Origin: Kiloniellales bacterium
GTDB lineage: Bacteria; Pseudomonadota; Alphaproteobacteria; Kiloniellales; JAKSDN01
NCBI GenBank assembly: GCA_028280455.1
Contig: JANQLT010000057.1
Location: 1 to 64,000 of the forward strand
Direction: 5' to 3'
DNA length: 64,000 nt
The notes beneath the pieces are model-generated. The model made no database searches, had not been told where the DNA came from, and saw only the letters and a program-made list of their open reading frames with translations. Position numbers and translations under genes: made by a program. Below are positions 47,937 through 57,291 of this stretch, in pieces (within the stretch, counting starts at the first letter, position 1; each line of letters begins with the position of its first letter).

Positions 47937-49415
47937 ATGTCAAAGGTCTACGAGCTCTTCATCGGCGGCGCGTTCGTTGCCGAGGGGTCCCAAGAGCGCT
48001 TTCCCGCGGTCAATCCCTACAACCGGCAGGCCTGGGCCTCGATCCCGCAGGCCAGCGACGAGCAGGTCGCCGAGGCCATCTCGGCCGCCCGCGCGGCCTT
48101 CGAGAAGACCTGGTCGCGCACCTCGGGCCTCGAACGGGCCCGCCTGATGCACAAGCTCGCCGACCTCCTGGCGGCCGATGCCGACCGGATGGGCCGTCTC
48201 GAGAGCACCGACAACGGCAAGATCATCAGAGAGACGCGCAGCCAGATGCACTTCGCGGCCCGGCAGTACCGCTTCTTCGCCGGCTATGCCGACAAGCTCT
48301 GGGGCAAGGTCATCCCCCTCGACACGGCCGACGTGCTCGACTACGCCACGCGCGAGCCCGCCGGCGTGGCGGTCTTGATCACCGCCTGGAACTCGCCGAT
48401 GGGCCTGCTCTCCAACAAGCTGGCCCCCGCCCTCGCCGCCGGCAACTGCGTCGTGGTCAAGCCCTCCGAGCACGCTTCGGCGACCACGCTGGAGTTCGCC
48501 CGCTTCGTCGAGCAGGCCGGCTTTCCCCCCGGCGTCGTCAATGTCGTCACCGGCGACGCGCGCGTCGGCAAGGCGCTGCTCGACAGCGGCCGCATCGACC
48601 GCATCAGCTTCACCGGCAGCCCCGCGGTCGGCCGGGAGATCGCCGCGAACGCCGGCCGAAAGCTGGTCCGGTCGATCGTCGAGCTCGGCGGCAAGTCCCC
48701 CAACGTCATCTTCGAGGACGCCGACCTGCCGAAGGCGATCGTCGGCGCGCTCGCCGGCATCTTCGCCGCCACGGGACAGACCTGCATCGCCGGCTCCCGC
48801 CTCCTGGTGCAGCGGCCAGTCTACCGGCAGGTCGTCGACCAGCTTGTCGAGCGGGCGCGCAAGATCCGCCTCGGCGATCCGACCGACACGGCGACCGAGA
48901 TGGGCACCGCGGCGAACGAGCCCCAGTTCGAGCGCATTCTCGGATCGATCGAGAACGCCAAGGCCGAGGGCGCCCAATTGGTGACCGGCGGCAAGGCCGC
49001 GACCGGCGAGGGCCTCGACAAGGGCTTCTTCGTCGAGCCGACCATCTTCACGGAAGTGCGCAACGACATGACCATCGCGCAGGAGGAGGTCTTCGGCCCC
49101 GTGCTCTCGATCATTCCCTTCGACGGCGAGGAAGAGGCGATCGAGATCGGCAACGACACGAAGTACGGCCTCGCCGCCGGCATCTGGACCGGCAACCTCG
49201 ACCGGGCCATGCGCGTCTCGCGCGGGCTGCGGGCCGGCACCGTCTGGGTCAACACCTACCGCGCCGTCGCCGTGCAGGCGCCCTTCGGCGGCTTCAAGGA
49301 CAGCGGCTTCGGGCGCGAGCGCGGCGAGATCGCCCTCGAGGAGTTCACCAACACGAAGAACGTCATGATCGATTTCTCGAACGAAGAGCGGGACCCCTTC
49401 GCGATCAAGGCATGA
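47937..49415 (+). CDS. Aldehyde dehydrogenase family protein
   Basis: ITAWNSPMGLLSNKLAPALAAGNCVVVKPSEHAS; ELGGKSPNVIFEDAD; GQTCIAGSR. Confidence 0.95.
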   Translation: MSKVYELFIGGAFVAEGSQERFPAVNPYNRQAWASIPQASDEQVAEAISAARAAFEKTWSRTSGLERARLMHKLADLLAADADRMGRLESTDNGKIIRETRSQMHFAARQYRFFAGYADKLWGKVIPLDTADVLDYATREPAGVAVLITAWNSPMGLLSNKLAPALAAGNCVVVKPSEHASATTLEFARFVEQAGFPPGVVNVVTGDARVGKALLDSGRIDRISFTGSPAVGREIAANAGRKLVRSIVELGGKSPNVIFEDADLPKAIVGALAGIFAATGQTCIAGSRLLVQRPVYRQVVDQLVERARKIRLGDPTDTATEMGTAANEPQFERILGSIENAKAEGAQLVTGGKAATGEGLDKGFFVEPTIFTEVRNDMTIAQEEVFGPVLSIIPFDGEEEAIEIGNDTKYGLAAGIWTGNLDRAMRVSRGLRAGTVWVNTYRAVAVQAPFGGFKDSGFGRERGEIALEEFTNTKNVMIDFSNEERDPFAIKA

Positions 49416-49464
49416 AGCAGGACGGCGGCGGCGGGCAGCCATCGGCCGTCGAGGGAGGAAGAGG

Positions 49465-50904
49465 ATGAGCAGTCAGTTCGACGTGGTCGTCGTGGGATGC
49501 GGCATCGCGGGCCTCTCGGCCGCCGTCTCGGCGGCCGAGGCCGGTGCCAAGGTCGCCGTCCTGGAACGCGCGCCCATCGAGGAGCGCGGCGGCAACACGC
49601 GCTGGACCGAGGCCTTCATGCGGATGAAGAACGAGGACGAGGTCGCCGACGATTTCGAAGAGCACTTCATGGCCAACGCCGGCTTCAACCTCGATCCCTC
49701 ACTCGTCGCCGAGACGGCCCAGCCCTACGGCGACTGGTCGCCGATCGTCAAGGCGCTGTCCTTCACCGACCCGGAGATGGTGGTGACCCTGGCCCGCGAG
49801 GCCGGCCCGACCCTCGCCTGGCTGAAGACCGCCGGCATCCGCTTCTCCGACATGCCGACCTATCTGATCACCCAGTCGACGACACGGATCTGCCCGGTCG
49901 GCGGCGGTCTCGCCCTGGTCGAGGCGCTGGCCGAACAGGCCGAGCAGCGCGGCGTCACCTTCTTCTACGAGACCACGCTGGAGGATCTCCTGCTCGATGC
50001 CGGAGCGGTCACCGGCATCCGGGCGAACGGCAAGACGCAGAGAGGGATCGAGCTCTCGGGCAAGGTCGTCCTCGCCTGCGGCGGCTTCGAAGGCAACGCC
50101 GAGATGCAGAGCCTCTACTACGGCGAGAGGGCGCGCTACATCCGCCCCGTGGCGCGCGGCGGCTACTACAACCGCGGCGAAGGCATCCGCGCGGCACTGG
50201 CCGCCGGTGCCGCGCCCTGCGGCGACTACTCCGACTACCACGCCCAGCCGATCGATCCCCGCTCCGGCCAGTCCGAGCCCATCGTCTTCGTTTTTCCCTA
50301 CGGCATCCTGGTGGATTCCCAAGGCAAGCGCTTCGTCGACGAGGCCTCCTACACGGTCGATGCCATCTACGAGAACATCGCCCGCCTGATCAACAAGCTG
50401 CCCGGCGGCACCGCCTACCTGATCTGCGATTCGCAGCTCGACCGGGTGCCCAACTGGCAGCGCACGGTGCGCAGCGACCAGGAGCCGGTCACCGCGGACA
50501 GCCTGGAAGAGCTCGCCGGCAAGCTCGCCATCCCGGCCGATTCGCTGGCGGCGACGGTCGAGGCCTTCAACGCCGCGACCGTCGACGGGCCGTTCAAGCC
50601 GCTCGAGCTCGATGGCCTGGCGACCCGCGACCTGACGCCGCCGAAGTCGAACTGGGGGCTGCCGCTGAACAGCCCGCCCTACCGGGCCTGGCCGGTGATC
50701 TCGGCCAACTGCTTCACCTTCGGGGGCCTGCGCTGCAACACCAACGCCCAGGTCCTCGACCACGACGGCCGGCCGATCCCGAGCCTCTACGCGGCCGGCG
50801 AGACCATGGGCCTCTACTACGGCCGCTACACCGGCGCGACCTCGGTGCTCCGCGGCGCGGTCTACGGGCGGATCGCCGGACAACATGCCGCGCAGGGAGG
50901 GTGA
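49465..50904 (+). CDS. FAD-dependent tricarballylate-dehydrogenase-like flavoprotein (TcuA/fumarate reductase family)
   Basis: DVVVVGCGIAGLSAAVSAAEAGAKVAVLERAPIEERGGNTRWTEAFMR; GGLRCNTNAQVLDHDGRPIPSLYAAGETMGLYYGRYTGATSVLRGAVYGRIAG. Confidence 0.85.
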   Translation: MSSQFDVVVVGCGIAGLSAAVSAAEAGAKVAVLERAPIEERGGNTRWTEAFMRMKNEDEVADDFEEHFMANAGFNLDPSLVAETAQPYGDWSPIVKALSFTDPEMVVTLAREAGPTLAWLKTAGIRFSDMPTYLITQSTTRICPVGGGLALVEALAEQAEQRGVTFFYETTLEDLLLDAGAVTGIRANGKTQRGIELSGKVVLACGGFEGNAEMQSLYYGERARYIRPVARGGYYNRGEGIRAALAAGAAPCGDYSDYHAQPIDPRSGQSEPIVFVFPYGILVDSQGKRFVDEASYTVDAIYENIARLINKLPGGTAYLICDSQLDRVPNWQRTVRSDQEPVTADSLEELAGKLAIPADSLAATVEAFNAATVDGPFKPLELDGLATRDLTPPKSNWGLPLNSPPYRAWPVISANCFTFGGLRCNTNAQVLDHDGRPIPSLYAAGETMGLYYGRYTGATSVLRGAVYGRIAGQHAAQGG

Positions 50905-50908
50905 CGCG

Positions 50909-52411
50909 ATGACGCTTCAAGCCCCGACACGCGACGAGGTCCGCGATCTCGCCGAGCGACTCGGTCTGCGCCTGACCGACGAGGCGATCGACGTCTATAG
51001 CGGCTTCCTGGCCGCGATGGTCGACCCCTACCGCCGCCTCGACGCCATGGAGGCGCCGGCACCGGCCCTGCCCGACCGCGCGGCGGCGGTCGGCCGCGCA
51101 CCCCGGCCCGACGAGAACCCCTACAACGCCTGGGCCTGGATCGGGCCGATCGAAGGCAGCGGGACGGGCCTGCTCGCGGGCCAGTCCGTCGGCGTCAAGG
51201 ACGCGATCTGCGTGGCCGGCATGCCGGCGCGCAACGGCTCGCCCTTGCTGGAGGACTTCGTCCCCGACTTCGACGCCAGCGTCGTCGCGCGCATCCTGGC
51301 CGCCGGGGGAACGGTCCACGGCAAGACGGCCTGCGAGAACCTGAGCTTCTCCGGCCACAGCCATACCAGCGTGCCGCCGGTCCTCAACCCGCGCAAGACG
51401 ACGCATTCGGCCGGCGGCTCCTCGAGCGGCAGCGGCGCCGCCATCGCGGCGGGCGACGTGCCGATGGCCTTGGGCTGCGACCAGGGCGGCTCGATCCGCA
51501 TCCCGGCCAGTTGGTGCGGCGTGGTGGGCCTGAAGCCGACGCACGGCCTGGTTCCCTACAGCGGCGCCTTCGCGATGGACGCCACGATCGACCACTGCGG
51601 CCCCATGGGCGCGCGGGTCGAGGACGTGGCGCGGCTCCTGACGGTGATCGCCGGCGCGGACGGGCTCGACCCCCGGCAAGACGAGTCCGCCAAGCCGCCG
51701 GCGCACTACCTGGACAGCCTCTTGGAGGGGCGGAAACCGCGCCGCCTCGCGCTGGTCAAGGAGGGCTTCGGTCGGCCCGAAAGCGAGCCGGAGACCGACC
51801 GCCAGGTGCGCGAGGCGATGGCGCGTTTCCGCTCGGCCGGCGTCGAGGTCGAGGAGGTCTCGGTGCCCGCGCACCTGGCCTGCTTCGACGTCTGGCACGC
51901 CATCGTCATCGAGGGCACCTCGGAGCTGATGTTCAAGGCCAACGGCCTGGCGAGCTACGAAGAGGGCTATGCCAGCGCGGCCATGCTGGAGGCCGTCTCC
52001 GGATGGCGCCGCCGGCCGGAGGAGATCTCGCCGACCGCGCTACCGGCCTTCCTGATGGGTGCCTACATGCAGGAGCGCCACCACGGCCGCTTCTACGCCA
52101 AGGCGCAGTCGCTGCTCGGCCGGATGAGGGCGGCGTTCGACGCGGTCCTGGCGGACTTCGACGCCATGGCGATGCCGACCATTCCCTTCAGGGCGCTGGC
52201 TCACCCGGCCGCGGATGCCGGCTTGAAGGAGCGCGTCGAGCTGGCGCTGCCGATGGTCGGGAACACCGCGCCCTACAACGCGAGCGGCCACCCGGCCGTG
52301 ACGGTCCCTTGCGGCGAGCACGACGACCTGCCGATCGGCCTCATGCTGATCGGCCGCCACTTCGGCGAGGCCGACCTGCTGTCGGCGGCCGCCACCTTCG
52401 AGAAACTGTGA
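50909..52411 (+). CDS. Amidase (amidase-signature family)
   Basis: GVKDAICVAG; GGSSSGSGAAIAAGDVPMALGCDQGGSIRIPASWCGVVGLKPTHG. Confidence 0.93.
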   Translation: MTLQAPTRDEVRDLAERLGLRLTDEAIDVYSGFLAAMVDPYRRLDAMEAPAPALPDRAAAVGRAPRPDENPYNAWAWIGPIEGSGTGLLAGQSVGVKDAICVAGMPARNGSPLLEDFVPDFDASVVARILAAGGTVHGKTACENLSFSGHSHTSVPPVLNPRKTTHSAGGSSSGSGAAIAAGDVPMALGCDQGGSIRIPASWCGVVGLKPTHGLVPYSGAFAMDATIDHCGPMGARVEDVARLLTVIAGADGLDPRQDESAKPPAHYLDSLLEGRKPRRLALVKEGFGRPESEPETDRQVREAMARFRSAGVEVEEVSVPAHLACFDVWHAIVIEGTSELMFKANGLASYEEGYASAAMLEAVSGWRRRPEEISPTALPAFLMGAYMQERHHGRFYAKAQSLLGRMRAAFDAVLADFDAMAMPTIPFRALAHPAADAGLKERVELALPMVGNTAPYNASGHPAVTVPCGEHDDLPIGLMLIGRHFGEADLLSAAATFEKL

Positions 52412-52421
52412 GGAGCGCGCC

Positions 52422-53849
52422 ATGGCAAACGACAGCGCCGGAACCGACAAGGCCACGAGCGACCCACTCGAGATGGGGCTCACCGAGGCCGCCCGGGCGA
52501 TCGCCGACGGCGCGCTCTCGCCGCTCGAGCTGACCTCCGCGACGTTCGAGCGGATCGATGCGCTGCAACCCCGCCTCGGCGCCTTCGCCCACGTCATGCG
52601 GGAGGAAGCGCTGGAGCGCGCGCGGACTCTGGAAGCCGAGGCCGCGCGGGGCGCGCTGCGCGGCCCGCTCCACGGCACCACGGTCGCGGTCAAGGACCTC
52701 TGCGACACGGCCGCCGTGCCCACGGCCGTCGGCATGCCGATGTTCCGGAACCGGCTGCCCGCGGCCGACGCGACGGTCGTCGAGCGCCTCTACGAGGCCG
52801 GCGCGATCGTCGTCGGCAAGACCGAGTTGTCGGAAGGCGCGCTGGCGCTCCACCACCCGGACGTGGTCGCGCCGGTCAACCCCTGGCGTGAGGACCTCTG
52901 GACGGGCTCGTCCTCGAGCGGCTCGGGCGTCGCCGTGGCGGCCGGGCTCTGCCAGGCCGCCATCGGCACCGACACCGGCGGCTCGATCCGCTTCCCCTCG
53001 CTCAACAACGCCGTCGTCGGCATCAAGCCGACCTGGGGCCGGGTCAGCCGGCAGGGCGTCTTTCCGCTGTCCTGGACGCTCGACCACGTCGGGCCCATGG
53101 CGCGCCGCGTCGAGGATGCGGCCGCGCTGCTCGGCGTCATCGCCGGCCGCGACCCGGCCGACCCGACCAGCCTCGCCGCCGCCGTGCCCGACTATGTCGG
53201 CAGCCTGAACCGGAGCCTGAAGGGGCTGCGGCTGGGGTTCGACGAGCGCTATGCCACGGCGGACGTCCTGGCGGAGACCCAGGCGATCTTGTCGAAGGCG
53301 ATAGAGGTCTTCGTCGCGCGCGGCGTCACGCTCCACGCGATCGAGATGCCGGAGACGCGCGACGCAATCCAGGCCTGGACGCCGATCTGCCTCTCCGAGG
53401 CGGTCTGCGTGCACAAGGACCTCGAAGGCGCGCAGGCCGAGGGCTACAGCGAGTCCTTCCGGCAGTTCCTCGACGCGGGCGAGGGCGTGACGGGCCAGGC
53501 CTACGCCCGCGCCAACCTGGCCAGGCGGCAGTTCGCCGGCAATCTCAACGCCCTCTTCGAGCAGATCGACCTGATGATCGTGCCGGTGAGCGGCAACGCG
53601 GTGCCGACGGTCGAAGAGTTCGCCCGCATCTGCCCCGACCCGGAAGGACTCGAGCGCCTGATCTACTTCACCTGCATCTACGACGTCTCGGGCAACCCGA
53701 CGATCACGCTGCCGGCCGGCTTGTCCTCGAGCGGCGAGCCCCTGGGCTTCCAGCTCGTCGCGGCCCACCTGGGCGAGGCGCTGCTCTGCCGGGCGGGACA
53801 GGCCTGGCAGGCCGATTTCGGCTGGGACCAGAGGCCGCCGCTCGACTGA
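52422..53849 (+). CDS. Amidase (amidase-signature family)
   Basis: TTVAVKDLCDTA; TGSSSSGSGVAVAAGLCQAAIGTDTGGSIRFPSLNNAVVGIKPTWG. Confidence 0.93.
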   Translation: MANDSAGTDKATSDPLEMGLTEAARAIADGALSPLELTSATFERIDALQPRLGAFAHVMREEALERARTLEAEAARGALRGPLHGTTVAVKDLCDTAAVPTAVGMPMFRNRLPAADATVVERLYEAGAIVVGKTELSEGALALHHPDVVAPVNPWREDLWTGSSSSGSGVAVAAGLCQAAIGTDTGGSIRFPSLNNAVVGIKPTWGRVSRQGVFPLSWTLDHVGPMARRVEDAAALLGVIAGRDPADPTSLAAAVPDYVGSLNRSLKGLRLGFDERYATADVLAETQAILSKAIEVFVARGVTLHAIEMPETRDAIQAWTPICLSEAVCVHKDLEGAQAEGYSESFRQFLDAGEGVTGQAYARANLARRQFAGNLNALFEQIDLMIVPVSGNAVPTVEEFARICPDPEGLERLIYFTCIYDVSGNPTITLPAGLSSSGEPLGFQLVAAHLGEALLCRAGQAWQADFGWDQRPPLD

Positions 53850-53884
53850 CCACGTCAGGCCGCCGGTCGGCCTTGCCCCCGCGC

Positions 53885-54607
53885 TCAGCTCTGGCCGAAG
53901 CCGACGAACTCGCGGACGACGGCGGTATCCGCCAGGCCATCGGTCGGGATCGATCCGGTGATCCGTCCCCGCTGGATCACGAAGGTGCTGTCGACCAGCG
54001 CCGCGATGAAGTCGAGCTTCTGCTCGACGAGCACGACGGTCAGGCCGCGCGAGACCCGCAGCCTGCGCAGGATCTCGATGATCTCCTCGACGATGGAGGG
54101 CTGGATGCCTTCGGCCGGCTCGTCCAGCATCAGCAGCTTCGGATTGCCGCAGAGGCTGCGCGCAATCGCCAGGATCTGCTGCTCGCCGCCGCTCAGCACG
54201 CCGCCGCTGCGGTCGAGCAGCGGCTTCAGGCGCGGGAACTCCTCGAGAATCCGCTCGAAGGCCGGCCGCGTCTCGACCTCGCCGCCCTTCAGCCGCAGCA
54301 GGCCCATCTTGAGGTTCTCCTCGACCGACAGCTTGGGAAAGATCTCGCGGCCTTGCGGCACGCAGCCGATGCCGAGGCTCGCCCGGACGTGGGCGGGATC
54401 TCGGGTGACGTCGACGCCTTCGAGCAGGATCTCGCCGTCGCTGGCGGGGAGCTGGCCGAGGATCGTCTTCAGGAGGGTGGTCTTGCCCATCCCGTTGTGG
54501 CCCAGGATGCCGATGAAGGCGCCGCGCTCGACGCTGAAATCGACGCCGTGGAGGACGGGGATCCGGCCGTAGCTGGCCCTGAGGTTCTTGACCTCGAGCA
54601 TGGTCAT
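53885..54607 (-). CDS. livF: Branched-chain amino acid/urea-type ABC transporter ATP-binding protein (LivF/UrtE-like)
   Basis: GHNGMGKTTLLKTILG; VLSGGEQQILAIARSL; LMLDEPAEGI. Confidence 0.93.
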   Translation of the reverse strand: MTMLEVKNLRASYGRIPVLHGVDFSVERGAFIGILGHNGMGKTTLLKTILGQLPASDGEILLEGVDVTRDPAHVRASLGIGCVPQGREIFPKLSVEENLKMGLLRLKGGEVETRPAFERILEEFPRLKPLLDRSGGVLSGGEQQILAIARSLCGNPKLLMLDEPAEGIQPSIVEEIIEILRRLRVSRGLTVVLVEQKLDFIAALVDSTFVIQRGRITGSIPTDGLADTAVVREFVGFGQS

Positions 54608-55362
54608 TTGGCGAAGGCTCCCTTGCCGAGGTAGATCTCGCCGACACGCTCGTCGTGCAGGACCTTCTCGGCGCTCTCCTCCAGGAAGATCCGGCCCTCG
54701 TGGAACACGGTGACATGGGTCGCGATCGAGCGGATGAACTGCATGTCGTGCTCGACGACAATCAGCGCGGCGCTCTTGTTCAGCTCGCGGATCAGCTCGG
54801 CCGTGTGCTCGACCTCCGCATGGGTCATGCCGGCCGTCGGCTCGTCGAGCAGGATCAGGCTGGGCTTGCTGGTGACGACGATGGCCAGCTCGATCCACTG
54901 GCGCTGGCCGTGCGACAGGCGGTCGAGCCGTGCGCCCAGGACCGCCTGCAGGGACAGCCGCTCGACCACCTCCTCGACCGTCCGCCCGACCTCCCTGCCC
55001 CGCTGCCCGGCGCTCGCCGCCAGCATGAGGTTCTCCTGGACGGTCAAGCCATCGAAGACGCTCGGCACCTGGGTCTTTATGCCGACCCCGAGCCGGGCCA
55101 TCTCGTGTGTCGCGATGGACGTCACGTCGCGCCCGCGGAAGTAGATCTTGCCCGCGTTGGGGCGATAGATCTTGGTCAGGCAGCGAAAGAAGGTGCTCTT
55201 GCCGGCCCCGTTCGGGCCGATCAGGCAACGCAGCTCGCCTTCGCCGAGGCTGAAGGTGACCGACTCGACGGCCCTGACACCGCCGAAATGCTTGCTGAGG
55301 CTTTCGGTCCGAAGCAGCGGAGGGGAAGCGCTGTCAGCCACGGGCTCCGGTCGCGCCTTCAC
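54604..55362 (-). CDS. livG: Branched-chain amino acid/urea-type ABC transporter ATP-binding protein (LivG/UrtD-like)
   Basis: GPNGAGKSTFFRCLT; LSHGQRQWIELAIV; LILLDEPTAGMTHAEVEHT. Confidence 0.93.
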   Translation of the reverse strand: MKARPEPVADSASPPLLRTESLSKHFGGVRAVESVTFSLGEGELRCLIGPNGAGKSTFFRCLTKIYRPNAGKIYFRGRDVTSIATHEMARLGVGIKTQVPSVFDGLTVQENLMLAASAGQRGREVGRTVEEVVERLSLQAVLGARLDRLSHGQRQWIELAIVVTSKPSLILLDEPTAGMTHAEVEHTAELIRELNKSAALIVVEHDMQFIRSIATHVTVFHEGRIFLEESAEKVLHDERVGEIYLGKGAFAK

Positions 55363-56365
55363 TGCTGTCGCCGCCGGCCGTCCGCCTGCCCTCGAGATAG
55401 TTCCGGATCGTCGGGATGATGCCCTGGGGCACCAGCAGGACGAAGAAGGTGAAGATCGCGCCCAGCAGGAGATTGATGTCCAACGCCTTCTGCACGCCCA
55501 GCTCGAGGGACAGGGTGCTCAGGATGAAGGTCCCGAGGATCGGGCCGGCGAGCGTGCCCAGCCCGCCGATCATCACCCAGATGATCGGCTGCGCGCTGAA
55601 GGCGAGCTGAAAGACATGCGGGTCGATGAAGGCGTTCCAGTTGGTGAAGACGACGCCGCCGAAGCCGGCCACGGCGGCGGCTACCACGAAGGCCAGAAGC
55701 TTGTAGAGCCGGGTATCGAAGCCCAGGAGCTCCATGCGCTTCTCGTTCTCCCGCATGCCGACCAGGATCTTGCCGAAGCGCGTCCTGAGGCTCCAGCGCA
55801 GCAGGAGGTAGACCGCGAGCAGAGAGAAGCCGGCGATGTAGAACATCTCGTCCGGCCCGGCGAAGAGATGGGGCTGGCCGGGCACGTTGATCGGCGGCAC
55901 GGCGGGAATGCCGTTGTAGCCGCCGAGCCTGGCATTGCCGATCATGTAGTCCGGCTTCGCCGTCTGGCCCATGAACTTGTAGAGGATCAAGGTCATGACC
56001 AGGGTGATCACGGCCACGAATATCTTCGACAGCCGCGCATAGAAGACGAAGTAGCCGAACAGGGCCGCGAAGAGCGTCGGCACGAGGACGCCCGCGACGA
56101 TCGCCGGCGTGCTGTCGCCGAGATTGATCGCGGTGGCCGCATAGGCATAGCCGCCGATGCCGAAGAAGGCGGCCTGGCCGAAGCTGAAGATCCCGGCGTA
56201 GCCCCAGACGAAAGCCAGGCTGAGCGCCAGGATCGAGAAGGCGAAGACCAGCGTGAGCTGCAGAATCCTGTCGATCTCGAGGACCAGCGGCAAAGCCAGC
56301 AGCAGGACCGTCGAAACGGCGACCAGGGCCAGCATCTGCCCGGGGAAGGACAGGGAGCGACTCAC
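55334..56365 (-). CDS. livM: Branched-chain amino acid/urea-type ABC transporter permease (LivM/UrtC-like)
   Basis: Hydrophobic; WGYAGIFSFGQAAFFGIGGYAYA; MIGGLGTLAGPILGTFIL. Confidence 0.92.
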   Translation of the reverse strand: MSRSLSFPGQMLALVAVSTVLLLALPLVLEIDRILQLTLVFAFSILALSLAFVWGYAGIFSFGQAAFFGIGGYAYAATAINLGDSTPAIVAGVLVPTLFAALFGYFVFYARLSKIFVAVITLVMTLILYKFMGQTAKPDYMIGNARLGGYNGIPAVPPINVPGQPHLFAGPDEMFYIAGFSLLAVYLLLRWSLRTRFGKILVGMRENEKRMELLGFDTRLYKLLAFVVAAAVAGFGGVVFTNWNAFIDPHVFQLAFSAQPIIWVMIGGLGTLAGPILGTFILSTLSLELGVQKALDINLLLGAIFTFFVLLVPQGIIPTIRNYLEGRRTAGGDSSEGATGARG

Positions 56366-57219
56366 AGCGCCTTCCTCTTGAACAGGCTCGACAGCCCCTC
56401 CGGCAGCAGGCGCAGCATCAGCAGGGCGCCGATGAGCAGCGCGACCTCGCCGAACTCGGGATTCAGCGCGATGGTCGTCACCTGGTTGATGGTGCCGAAC
56501 AGAAAGGCCGCCGTGGCCGTGCCGGCCAGGATCGCCTCGCCGCCGCAGATCACGGTGATGAAGGCCTTGCCGATATAGGCCGCGCCCATGGTCGGCAGAA
56601 CGCCGGTCAAGGGCGCGAGCACCGCGCCGGCAAGGCCGCTCAGCGCGGCGCCGACCGCGAAGGTCGCGGTGTAGACATAGCCGGGGTTGACGCCCAGGGC
56701 GGCGACCTGCGAGGGGTTGTCCATGGTCGCCCGGGCGATCATGCCGATGCGCGTCCGGCGCAAGATGAAGTAGATCGCCGCGAAGAGCGCCACCGTCACG
56801 CCGATGATCAGGAACTTGTAGGCGCTTTCCCGTATCCCGCCGATCTCGAAGCTGCCGAGCGGCGTCGAGATTCCGCGCGTCATGTTGCCGAAGGTCATGG
56901 TGATCAGGCCCGTGATGAAGAGACTGATCCCCCAGGTCGCGAGCAGGGTGTCCATCATGCGGCCGTAGAGATGCCGCACGACCAGCCGCTCCATGACGAT
57001 GCCGACCAAGCCGACGAAGAGCGGCGCCACGACGAACATCGAGATCCAGATGTTCAAGCCGTTGGAATGGGCGAGCTGGACACTGTAGGCGCCGAGCATC
57101 AGGAGCTCGCCGTGGGCGAAGTTCATCACCCGCATCATGCCGAAGATGATCGCCAGCCCGAGGCTGATCAGTGCCAGGCCCGCTACCGTGTTCAGTATCT
57201 GGATGCCTGCAATGACCAC
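56362..57219 (-). CDS. livH: Branched-chain amino acid/urea-type ABC transporter permease (LivH/UrtB-like)
   Basis: LALISLGLAIIFGMMRVMNFAHGELLMLGAY. Confidence 0.93.
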   Translation of the reverse strand: MVIAGIQILNTVAGLALISLGLAIIFGMMRVMNFAHGELLMLGAYSVQLAHSNGLNIWISMFVVAPLFVGLVGIVMERLVVRHLYGRMMDTLLATWGISLFITGLITMTFGNMTRGISTPLGSFEIGGIRESAYKFLIIGVTVALFAAIYFILRRTRIGMIARATMDNPSQVAALGVNPGYVYTATFAVGAALSGLAGAVLAPLTGVLPTMGAAYIGKAFITVICGGEAILAGTATAAFLFGTINQVTTIALNPEFGEVALLIGALLMLRLLPEGLSSLFKRKAL

Positions 57220-57252
57220 TGAGGCCCCGCGCCGCGCGTCAGAAAAATCGTG

Positions 57253-57281
57253 GCCGGGGGCCCGGGCGCCGGGCCCGCGGC
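57253..57281 (-). terminator. Intercistronic hairpin (4+8-bp stem with one internal mismatch)
   Basis: GCCG-G-GGGCCCGG-GCG-CCGGGCCC-G-CGGC between the SBP stop (57292) and the LivH-like start (57219). Confidence 0.65.
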
Positions 57282-57291
57282 GACTCTATAG

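Noticed and set aside
44586-49415. 1609-aa plus-strand ORF
   Set aside because: Only its last ~493 codons (from 47937) are a real gene (aldehyde dehydrogenase); the rest is antisense to LeuC/LeuD and overlaps the 2-hydroxyacid dehydrogenase in another frame. GC-driven read-through.
52341-54761. 806-aa minus-strand ORF
   Set aside because: Antisense to an amidase and an off-frame reading of the LivF/LivG region; no recognisable domain.
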